Positions 55,217-64,000 of a stretch of DNA of 64,000 bases are shown here, piece after piece. A program made the translations under genes and the position numbers. The notes beneath the pieces are model-generated. The model saw nothing but the letters and a program-made list of their open reading frames with translations, was not told where the DNA came from and made no database searches. The number at the start of each line of letters is the position of its first letter. Positions within the stretch are counted from its first letter, which is position 1. This DNA is from Notamacropus eugenii (Eukaryota; Chordata; Mammalia; Diprotodontia; Macropodidae). Where the stretch lies: NCBI RefSeq assembly GCF_028372415.1, contig NC_092875.1, positions 53,719,771 to 53,783,770 on the forward strand. Direction: 5' to 3'.

Positions 55217-57974
55217 GGAAGCAGAGCCAAGATGGCAGAGTAGAAGGATGGACCTGTAGAAGCTCTCCCCACATGGCCAATAAAATACCTGTAAAAAATG
55301 ACTCTAAACAAATTCTAGGGCAGCAGAAGCCACAAAACGACAGAGTGAGAGATTTCCAGCCCAAGGCAGTTTTGAAGGTTGACAGGAAAGGTCTATTGTA
55401 CCAGGCTCAGAGCAGAGTGCAGCCCAACCTTGACCACGTGGCACAGCACTCATAGGACCAGAGCAGGCTTCAGGGTGTGGAATCATGGGCAGCAGCTGTG
55501 ATTTCTAGATTGTGCAACTCACAAACACCAAAGACAGCTTCAAAGGTGAGTGAGAAAGCTCTTTCATCTGTGTGAGAAGGGAGCAGAGTCCTGACCTAGC
55601 CCTGGCCACAAGCAGAGGCAGAGTCCATTTTTGGAACCCTTGGACTAAAGACCCTGGGGGAATTGAGCTGTTAATATGGATCACAACCCTGAGTGTCAGT
55701 CCTGTGGTGCGGAGGAGCACTGGCTGATGGAGCTGGTGGAGGCCCTGGAGATGGAATCCTACTCACATATCCTGGGTAGAAGAGTGCTTGTGGTTGTTCC
55801 CAGACTAGAGCTCAGTGAGGAGAGGACTAAATTCCTCTCCCTTGATTGTGCTGCCTTAGAAGAACTGAGAACTTATAGGTCCCCAGAGTATACCCTCCAC
55901 TTCACAAAGCACTCAAAAGTCAAGTAACTGGCTGGGAAAATGCCCCAAAAAAAGGGGGGGAAAAATTATGAAATGTTACTTTCTTGAAGAGCAGGTATTT
56001 TCTCCCATCTTTTCAGATGAGGAAAAACAAAGCATACCATCAGAAGAAGACATACAAGTCAAGGTTTCTGCATCCAAGACCTCTAAAAAAAAATGTGCAA
56101 TAGTCTCAGACTATAGAAGAACTCAAAAAGGATTTTGAAAATCAAGTAAGAGAAGAGGATAAAAAACTGGGAAGAGAAATGAGAACAATGCAAGAAAATA
56201 ATGAAAAGTGAGTCAACAGCTAGTTAAAGGAGACCCAAAAAAAGATGCTGAAGAAAATAATACCTTTAAAAATAGACTAACTCAAATGGCAAAAGGGGTC
56301 CAAAAAGCCAATGAGGAGAAGAATGCTTTAAAAAGCAGAGTTAGCCAAATGGAAAAGGAGGTTCAAAAGTTCATTGAAGAAAATAGTTCTTTAAAAATTA
56401 GAATGGAGCAGATGGAAGCTAATGACTTTATGAGAAATCAAGAAATTACAAAAGAATGAAAAAATAGAAGACAATGTGAAATATCTCATTGGAAGAACAA
56501 CTGACCTGAAAAATAGATCCAGGAGATACAATTTGAAAATTATGAGACTACCTGAAAGCCATGATCAAAAAAAAAGAGCCTAGACATCATCTTTCATGAA
56601 ATTATCAAGAAAAACTGCCTTGATATTCTAGAACCAAAGAGCAAAATAAATATTGAAAGAATCTACCAATCACCTCCTGGAAGAGATACCAAAAGGAAAA
56701 CTCCTAGGAATATTGTAGCCATGTTCCAGAGTTCCCAGGTCAAGGAGAAAATATTGCAAGCAGTCCAAAAGAAACAATTTGAGTATTGTGCAAATACAAT
56801 CAGGATAACATAAGATCTAGCAGCTTCCACATTATGGGATTGAAGGACTTGGAATATGATATTCCAGAAGTCAAAGGAAGTAGGATTAAAACCAAGAATC
56901 ATCTATTCAGCAAACCTGAGGAAAAATGGTCATTCCATGAAATAGAGGACTTTCAAGCATTCTTGATGAAGGAACTAGAGCTGAATAGAAAATTTGACTT
57001 TCAAACACAAGAATCAAGAGAAACATGAAAAGGTAAATGGGAAAGAGAAATCATATGGGACTTACTAAAGTTGAACCATTTACATTCTTACATGGAAAGA
57101 TCATATTTGTAGCTCTTGAGACTTTTCTCAGTATTAGGGTTGTTGGAGGGATTATATACATATAAACAGAGGGCACAAGAGGAGTCGAATAGGAAGGGAT
57201 GATATCTTAAAAAATAAAATTAAGGGGTGAGAGAGGAACATATCAGGAAGAGGAAGGGAGAAATGGAATGGGGCAAATTATCTCACATAAAAAAGGCAAG
57301 AAAAAGCTTTTTCAATGGAGGGGAAAAGGGTAGAAGGTTAGAAGGAAAAAGTGAAGCTTACTCTCATCACATTTGACTTTAGGAGGGAATACCATGCCAC
57401 TCAATTTGGTATGAAAGTCTATCTTTACACTGTAGGAAAGTAGTGGAGAAGGGGATAAATGAGGTGTGGGGGGATGATAGAAGGGAGGAGGGAGTAATTA
57501 GAAGTAAACACTTTAGGGGACAGATAAGGTCATAAGAGAGAATAGAATAAATGGTGCACAGGATAGGATGAAGGGAAATATAGTTAGTCTTTAATAATAA
57601 TTATGGAAGTCTTTTGCATGACTACACATGTATGGCCTATATTGAATTGCTTGCCTTCTCAGTGAAGATAAGAGGGAGAAAGGGAAAGAAATTGGAACTC
57701 AAAGTTGAAAATTGTTTTTGCATGCAACTGGGAAATAAGAAAAACAGGTAATGGGAAACAGAAATCTATCTTGCCTTCAAAGAAAAGAGAGAAGATGGGG
57801 ATAAGGGATGGGAGGGGTGTGATAGAAGGAAGGGCAGATTGAGGGAAGGGGTCATCAGAATGCATGGTCTTTTGGGGTGAGGGAAGGGGAGAGATGGGAA
57901 TAAAATTTGGAACTCAAAATCTTGTGGAAATGAATGTTGAAAACTAAAAATAAATTAAAATTTCAGAAAAAAAG
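55217..57974 (+). mobile_element. HAL1 copy 3, full length
   Basis: GGAAGCAGAGCCAAGATGGC start, 5' UTR, broken ORF1 (about 55940-57027), HAL1 3' UTR and terminal GAAAACTAAAAATAAATTAA. There is no ORF2. ORF1 blocks include N-R-L-T-Q-M-A-K-G-V-Q-K-A-N-E-E-K-N-A-L and F-N-E/H-E-I-E-D-F-Q-A-F-L-M-K near the end. Several stops and indels show it is dead. No clean target-site duplication was found; neighbouring sequence seems rearranged. Confidence 0.85.
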
Positions 57975-59085
57975 AATCTACATACAATAAATAATTAAAG
58001 AAAATTGTCCTGAAGCATTAGACATAGGCGATCAGGGAGACAAAGTAGAAATAGAAAAAAAAATCCATCAATCATCACTTAAAAGAGATCCTATAAAGAG
58101 AACTCACAGGGATATCATAGTCAAATTCTGAAACCCCTAACTCAAGGAGAAAATATTAAAAGCATCAAGATTAAAACAATTTAAATAGGATGGAGCCAAC
58201 ATTGGAATCACACAAGACCTAGCAGCAGACACATTAAAGGACCATAAGTCTTGGAACACAATATATTAAAGAGTAAAGGAACTAGGCCTCTGACAAAATA
58301 CTGTACCTTATAAAGTTAAGTATTATTCTGAATGCAAAAAGTGGACATTTAATAAACTCTCAGACTTTCAAAACTTCATTTAAAAAAATCCTGAACTTAA
58401 TAGAAGATTCAACATAGAAGGATCAAAAGAAACATAAGGTATATACCACTGACTGAGTATAAGGGATTCATAAGTAAAGATTGTTTTCCTTTTGTATATG
58501 TAAAATGTATGTCTAAGATCCTTATTAATAATTGGGTAGCTCATAACAAAGATTGGGATAAACCTGACCTAGATAAAAAATTTTAAAGTAAAACCATTTT
58601 GGAATAGCTAAAAAGAGTAATCATTTTATACAAATGAGGTACAGGAGGAAGAATTGATACAGAGTAATTAGATGGGGGAGGAGAACTGGTAGTTCTGGTA
58701 ACCTACTTTGATCAGGAATGGGTTTGAGAAAATAATACATATATATTTAGAAGAATATAAAAATCTTTTAAATTCAGTGGAAATAAAATAGTAGGGACAT
58801 AGGGAGGGGGGAAAGGACAAGGGAGGAATCTTGAGAGGGGAAGGTGAGGGAATAGGAAAAAGAAGGGTATAGGAAAGTGTTTAGATTTATGAGAATGTGA
58901 AGATAGGGGAGGGAACCTTGGAGAGGGATAGGGAAGTAATAGAGGGATAAGGTAGGGGGTAGAAGTAAAGTAGAGGAGGCAGGAGGGATAGGAAACAAGA
59001 AATATGTACCAACATAAAAACAAAGACCAGGAGAAGAATATTTTGGGGAAATATATGTACTTATGTATAATTGTGTGTGTGTGTG

Positions 59086-59127
<42 letters not shown>

Positions 59128-59490
59128 CTATGGAGAAACATATATGAAGAAACATAGCTAAATTCCATTGTAGCCTTTAAGTAAGAGAGGGAGGGGAGAA
59201 AAGAATAAAGTAAAAAAAGTACTTGGCAGAGAACAGTAGAAAACTCACAAGGAAGCAAAGAATAGATGGACCATTCTCAACACAACATATACTATTCATT
59301 ATACAGGCTTTTGTGTAATGAAAATTTATTGTTACATATTTGAAATCTTTTATGTTTTAGTGCACATGATGTGTTTTTTCATTCTTTTATTTAAGTTCCA
59401 ATATTTAAGTTTATGATATGCTTTTGTTTCTTTTCTTTATTCTGTATTTGTGTTTTAGCCCATGATTCCAAAATAAAATTCTTTTAAATA
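57975..59490 (+). mobile_element. Older HAL1-type element, ORF1 3' part and 3' UTR
   Basis: Bases 57980-58435 encode in broken frames K-I-H-Q-S-S-L-K-R-D-P-I-K-R, then L-K-E-K-I-L-K-A-S-R-L-K-Q-F-K and D-L-A-A-D-T-L-K-D-H-K-S-W-N, a diverged ORF1 C-terminal domain. About 1 kb of non-coding sequence ending TTCCAAAATAAAATTC follows, without ORF2. Open frames at 58712-59258 on the minus strand come from purine-rich 3' UTR and a TA tract. Confidence 0.65.
59070..59128 (+). repeat. (TG)n(TA)n microsatellite
   Basis: GTGTGTGTGTGTGTATAA, then about 20 uninterrupted TA units, inside the 3' UTR of the older HAL1. Confidence 0.95.
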
Positions 59491-59499
59491 AAAGAAACA

Positions 59500-60180
59500 C
59501 TGGAGAACATAGGAATAAATGGCACATACTTTAAAATGATAAGTAATGTTTATCTAAAACCATCAAGAAGCATTATCTGTAATAAGGATAAACTGGAAGC
59601 CTTCCCATAAAATCAGAGATGAAGTAAGAATGCCCTTTATCACCACTATTCAATATCATACTAGAAATGCTATCTATATCAATAAGAGCAGAAAAGGAAG
59701 TTGTAAAAATTAGAATAGACAACAAGAAAACAAAACTATCTCTCTTCAGATGATTTGATGGTATGTATTTAGAGAATACTAGAAAATCAACTAAAAAAAA
59801 GTGACAGAATATAAAATAGAAACCCACATATCACTGAATTTCTATATATTACCAATAAAGCATCAAGAAATAGAAAGAGGGATTCCATTTAAAATAAGTA
59901 TAGACAACATAAAATACTCAGGAGTCCACCTACCAAGACAAATTCAGAAACTTCATGAACACAACTGCAAAACTTTTCACACAAATAAAGTCAGATCTAA
60001 ACAATTGGGAAAACATTAATTGTTCATGGGTAGGTCAAGTCAATGTAATAAACATGACAATTCCATCTAAATTAATCTCCTTATTCAGTGCTGTACCAAT
60101 CAAACTACCAAAAAAATTATTTTATACTGTCAGAAAAATGACGAGAAAATTCATCTGGAAAACAAGAGATCAATAATATC
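59500..60180 (+). pseudogene. LINE-1 ORF2 reverse transcriptase, 3' part
   Basis: Broken frames encode the post-catalytic part of the LINE-1 reverse transcriptase: a F-A-D-D-like segment near 59745-59765 (TCAGATGATTTGATGG), then S-L-N-F-Y-I-L-P-I-K-H-Q-E-I, the I-K-Y-S-G-V-H-L core, and later N-C-S-W-V-G-Q-V-N-V-I-N-M-T-I with K-F-I-W-K near the end. Frameshifts lie near 59820 and 60010. It follows the older HAL1 directly, but its subfamily relation to that element is unknown. Confidence 0.8.
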
Positions 60181-60344
60181 AAAGGAATCAATGAAAAATA
60201 ATGTCTTCTTACTTAAGAGAAAGAGAAAATGCCTACAATTATTAACATGCTATAGGATGCTCTTATTCAAAGAGAACAATTTGTTCCAAAGGGAAAAAGG
60301 GTGTTCATAAAGTACAGTCCATTTGTCTTGGAGAGGAACTAAAG

Positions 60345-60478
60345 AATGACAATAACTGAAGAAAAATGATAATATTCTTCACATATTTGAGAAATGAGGC
60401 TTTTACCAGATATAGTTGCTATAAAATTTCCCCCTAGTTTTCTGCTTTCCTTATAATCTTGGTTGTATTTGGTTTTGC
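60345..60478 (-). repeat. LINE-1 ORF2 C-terminal fragment, antisense
   Basis: Read on the minus strand, AAATACAACCAAGATTATAA, 'GGAAAGCAGAAAACTAGGGG' and 'GCCTCATTTCTCAAATATGT' match the C-terminal ORF2 stretch of marsupial LINE-1. Its orientation is opposite to the ORF2 fragment ending at 60180. Between them, 60181-60344 is probable ORF2 remainder. Confidence 0.55.
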
Positions 60479-60528
60479 TTGTAACTCTTGAAATTTTTCT
60501 CAGTATTTGGGTAGTTGGAGGGATTACA

Positions 60529-60569
<41 letters not shown>

Positions 60570-61396
60570 ACACACACATATAGACAGAGGGCACAGGGTG
60601 AGTTCAACAGGAAGGAATGATGTGTAAAAAAATAAAATTAAGGGGTGAGGGAGGAATATATTGGGAAGAGAAAGGGAAAAATGGAATGGGGCAAATTATC
60701 TCTCATACAAAAGGCAAGAAAAAGCTTTTTCAATGGAGGGGAAATGGAGGAGGTGAGAGGGAAAAAGTGAAGCTTATCCTCATTACATTTGGCTTAAGAA
60801 GGGAATAACATACATACTCAATTTGGTATGAAGATGTATCTTACCCTACTGGAAAGTAGGGGAGAAGAGGATAAGTGAACTGTGGGGAAGATGGTAGAAG
60901 AGAGGGAAAATGGAAGGAAGGAGTAATTAGAATTAAACACTATTGGGGAAGGACAAGGACAAAAGAGAGAATAGAATAAATGGGGAACAGGATAGAATGG
61001 AGGGAAATATAGTTAGTCTTTCACAACATGACTATTGTGGAAGTCTTTAGCAACACACGTGTAGCCTATATTGAATTGCTTTCCTTGTCAGTGGGGAGGA
61101 AGGAAGGGAGAGAAATTAGAACTCAAAGTTTTAGGAATAAATGGTGAGAATTGTTTTTTCATGTAACTGGGAAATAAGAAATACCAGTAATGGGGTACAG
61201 AAATCTATCTTGTCCCTACAAGGGAAGGTAGGGATGTGATAGAAGGGAGGGTGGATTGGGGGAAGGGGTAATCAGAATACATGGTATTTTGGGATGAGGG
61301 TGGGGAAAGATGGGGAGAAAATTTGGAACTCAAAATCTTGTGGAAATGAATGTTGAAAACTAAAAATAAATAAATAAATTGGAGGAAAAAAAAAGG
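60479..61396 (+). mobile_element. HAL1 copy 4, 3' UTR only
   Basis: It starts at TGTAACTCTTGAAATTTTTC, just after the position of the ORF1 stop in full copies, and ends AAACTAAAAATAAATAAATA with an A-rich tail. It has the same order of 3' UTR blocks as copies 1-3. It is 5' truncated, as is common for LINE-type insertions. Confidence 0.88.
60525..60580 (+). repeat. (CA)n microsatellite in HAL1 3' UTR
   Basis: An interrupted CACACATACACACACACACA tract at the same 3' UTR point as 10012-10029 and 44030-44056. Confidence 0.92.
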
Positions 61397-61399
61397 GAA

Positions 61400-61765
61400 G
61401 GTCTGGAAATCCCTTATTTCATGAATGTCCATATCCTTGCCTGAAATATTATGCTCAACTTTGCTGGGTAATTGATCCTTGGTTGTAGTCGCAGCTCCTT
61501 TGCCTTACAGAATACCTTATTCCAGTCCCTCTATTCTTTTAATGTTTAAGCTATAAGGTTCTATGTGATCCTGACTGTAGCTTCTTGATATTTGAATTGT
61601 TTCTTTCTGGCTGCCTGTAGTATTTTCTCCCTCACTTAATAGTTCTGGAATTTGACAATTATATTCCTTGGTGTTTTTAGTTTGGGATCCCTTTCAGGAG
61701 GTGAACAGTGGGTTCTTTCAATAACAATTTTGTCCTCTGAATCTAGGACTTCTGTGCCATTTTCC
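61400..61765 (-). pseudogene. LINE-1 ORF1 C-terminal relic, minus strand
   Basis: Antisense blocks 'CAACTTTGCTGGGTAATTGA' (sense: I-x-Y-P-A-K-L-S type), 'TGAATTGTTTCTTTCTGGCT' (sense: S-Q-K-E-T-I-Q, part of the A-A-R-K-K-Q-F analogue) and 'GGGATCCCTTTCAGGAGGTG' follow ORF1 order backwards. It is a different subfamily from the HAL1 copies nearby. Confidence 0.65.
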
Positions 61766-61769
61766 TTGA

Positions 61770-62330
61770 CTCTGGAGGAGTGATTTCATGCAACTCTGCC
61801 TCACTTAAATTCAATTTATGTGCGAATCAAAAGACCGATACCATTTTACTGTTATGCCTCAATGTCCTACGACAGGCAAATCATGAAGCAGCAGGTATGG
61901 ATACCCTGGGAGCTGTAGTCACAACCCTGCACACAGGTGGCCCAGGCCATAGGGTCATTTCTGACTGGAAGCAGCAGTGGGACTCAGGAACCCCCTGCAT
62001 GTCTGAGCAGCTTTTTAAGGATCTCACTGTTCACCTCCTGGTATAAGGAAGGGGACTATAAAAGGTGCCCTCAAAATTGTCTGCTTACCCAACCCTGGCA
62101 TGATTACCACTGCAGGCAGGGAATCCCACTATGTGGTCAAAAAGAAAAGTATAAAATGTATAAAAACACCTGCAAAGATGATTCCATTCACCATCGGTGC
62201 ATGGAACATGTGCATGCGTATAGACAACACAAAATCCAGCAGACCTGAAAGATGAACTGCTCTTGTTGCAAAAGAAATCAACATGTATAGCATCCATTTG
62301 CAGAATACATAACATAGCAACTTATTACCA
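61770..62330 (+). pseudogene. RTE element 5' region and endonuclease start
   Basis: Bases 62182-62300 encode T-I-G-A-W-N-M-C-M-R-I-D-N-T, then S-S-R-P-E-R, stop, T-A-L-V-A-K-E-I, matching the start of the RTE endonuclease (T-I-G-T-W-N-I-R-T-L ... R-P-E-R-R-T-A-L-V-A-R-E-L). 'GCAACTCTGCCTCACTTAAA' with 'TTCAATTTATGTGCGAATCA' at 61794-61830 is a sequence also associated with RTE-derived repeats. It is a dead fragment. Confidence 0.65.
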
Positions 62331-63104
62331 GGGTGGTCAAATGGCTTCAGACAAACACAAAGATATAGGCATAACATTACATAATTCTTTGAGGAGTGAT
62401 CAAACAGCTACTCCTTCCTCAATCCCAAAGAGAAATGTCCAAGCAAAGTCCTACTTGGGGTGTGTGTCCTCCCCACCCTGCACTCTCAGGTTTAGGCTAT
62501 AATGAGCCCCACTTCCAAGTCCTAAGGGGTGGCTGGACAACAAAGTCATCAGAGTGGGGTCCTTGGGGGTACATGATACTTCCCTGACCATAGGCAACTT
62601 CACCCCCTGGGTCCCAAAATATCCCAGGACAACACTTCAAAAAAGCATGCTCAGTGCCTTCCTGTGCAGTCCCAATCTTGCCCCAGGGCTGAACTTCTAC
62701 CTCCAGGGTTCCTCCTCCTCCAGCAGGAGCCAGTCCCTTCCAGCTCCAGTCAGAGTCTGTGTGAAAAAGTAGCTCTGTGCTCCCATTCCTCTCACTTCAC
62801 CATGGTCATCTGGGTCAGTACAAGAGAGTGTTCCTCTCAAAGGCAAGAGTTCCACTTGGCTTCCAGGGCTCCATTCCAAATTTTCGCTACTCTGATTGGA
62901 TTTCTGAATAGAATACACTTTAAAGACCTTCACTCTTCCAGTACTGTCTGGAACCAGGCTAATCCACTTGAGCCCTGGCTCTGACCACCCCCACCTCCTG
63001 GAGTTCCACAGAATTATAACTGCCACAACTGGGAAACAACAATTATCTCAGCACACATACTTCCCTTTTAATTTATGCAGATACCATCCTCGTCACTATA
63101 ATGT
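62331..63104. other. Unassigned interval
   Basis: Moderately GC-rich (62440-62770) with overlapping open frames on both strands, none with a recognisable domain or splice context. The Ser-rich run near 62710 (TCCTCCTCCTCCAGCAGG) is a simple repeat. It may be the 5' UTR of an element not recognised here. Confidence 0.4.
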
Positions 63105-63715
63105 ATCACTAAGCACCCCAATATAACAGGGGGTGCCTGCTATCACAGGTTCTTAGATATGCATTCATAAAAGGAAAAGCAACTTTTGAGGGGTTAGCAA
63201 TCACTTTAATCAAGCATATGTATCAATCCTTTAGTCAAGCACATATATCATTCACTTAGTTCAGGGGAGTCAACACCCTGAATCTCAAAAAAAATACAGA
63301 AAAATCAAAAGTCAACAGACATGCTTCCAAAATGTCTGCCCATTAACATACATACATCTTTACAAGAGAGGCAACATCTGGGTTTTCAAAGCCAGGGGAC
63401 TCTTTAGCAGCTTCCAGGGTCCTCCTCTGGCTAAACGAACACTTTCAGTCAGTAAGCCCCAAAATAAAAACCACACTTCACAGTCTTTACACATTTTGTA
63501 GAGCCAGAGGACATCACATCCCTCAAGAACCAGTGCCTCATTAACAAAAGGTATAGACCTTCTTACAAATCTTCCCACACCCAACAATGCGGGGGAAAGA
63601 TCCTCTTAATCACATTCATATAGAGGCATTATATTCTTGACTATATTGAAACAAAAATAACAAAAGATCCTACTTTACTTGCTATTACCCCTCTAATTCC
63701 TTGGTTTATGCACCC
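63105..63715 (-). repeat. LTR-like repeat family B, copy 3
   Basis: 'CAATCACTTTAATCAAGCAT', AGTCAACAGACATGCTTCC, 'CAGTAAGCCCCAAAATAAAA' and 'CCTACTTTACTTGCTATTAC' show it is the longest copy of the family also seen at 35165-35665 and 3985-4260. Confidence 0.6.
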
Positions 63716-63859
63716 CTCCAAAAGTCTCTCCCTTATCTTCTTCTCTTGGCCATCTAATCTTAATCTATATACTCTTCTATAAATCCCTGGCCTACCCTAC
63801 CCCTCAGTTTCCTCATCTGTCTAGATGTTTAGAAGACTTCTAAACCTCTACAGATATGT

Positions 63860-63928
<69 letters not shown>

Positions 63929-63934
63929 GATGAG

Positions 63935-63981
<47 letters not shown>

Positions 63982-64000
63982 GATGAGAGATAGATAGATA
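63860..64000 (+). repeat. (GATA)n microsatellite
   Basis: Over 30 GATA units with two GATGAGAGATA interruptions, running off the end of the window. Confidence 0.97.

Noticed and set aside
58712-59258. 147- and 65-codon minus-strand frames
   Set aside because: They come from the purine-rich 3' UTR and TA tract of an older HAL1 and have no protein-like composition.
1-64000. CRISPR arrays, bacterial operons, riboswitches, tRNA or rRNA genes
   Set aside because: SINEs, LINEs and intron-containing exons show a mammalian nuclear genome. No direct-repeat/spacer array or intact tRNA or rRNA was seen; tRNA-like blocks belong to SINEs.

Overview
This is a repeat-dense vertebrate nuclear window and almost certainly marsupial. 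The evidence is Mar1-type and WSINE/SINE1-type tRNA SINEs, RTE-family reverse transcriptase and endonuclease fragments, LINE-1 fragments with marsupial-style 3' ends, and several ORF1-only half-LINE-1 (HAL1) elements. The sequence alone does not fix the species. No complete, clearly functional host gene is visible.

1-7.7 kb holds MIR-like and marsupial SINEs, an LTR-like repeat copy and a 130-bp inverted repeat (arms 6415-6535 and 7028-7163). At 8124-10851 a 2.7-kb HAL1 with a perfect 15-bp target-site duplication splits an older LINE-1 ORF2 endonuclease fragment; its ORF1 is open for 392 codons. 11.2-15.5 kb holds an RTE fragment, a Mar1 SINE, a CpG-rich stretch with no recognised gene, a riboflavin kinase (RFK) retropseudogene and a solo LTR on the minus strand. 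15.5-25 kb is AT-rich LTR-element relic, a minus-strand LINE-1 with ORF1, SINEs and unassigned sequence.

25.5-39.7 kb is the main host feature. On the minus strand lie exons of a MUC16-like (CA125-type) membrane mucin: three SEA-module exon groups plus short linker exons that all start and end in phase 1. Every SEA module carries a lesion (frameshift or lost splice signal), so the locus reads as a decaying MUC16 copy. A Ser/Thr-rich mucin-like segment lies at about 49.7-52.3 kb, where the mucin exon would be expected, but on the opposite strand. It sits between two same-strand LTRs, which suggests a local rearrangement.

40-55 kb is mainly two related LTR-retroelement copies without recognisable gag, pol or env. 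LTRs lie at 49289-49678 and 52490-52871, with a proline-tRNA-type primer binding site and a polypurine tract. The first copy is interrupted by a HAL1 and the second is abutted by one. 55-64 kb holds three further HAL1 copies, LINE-1 ORF2 fragments in both orientations, an RTE endonuclease relic, an LTR-like repeat and a long GATA microsatellite.

Gene identities were recognised by eye from translated motifs; exon ends come from splice signals and comparison between modules. Repeat family names are recognition calls and were not checked against a library.
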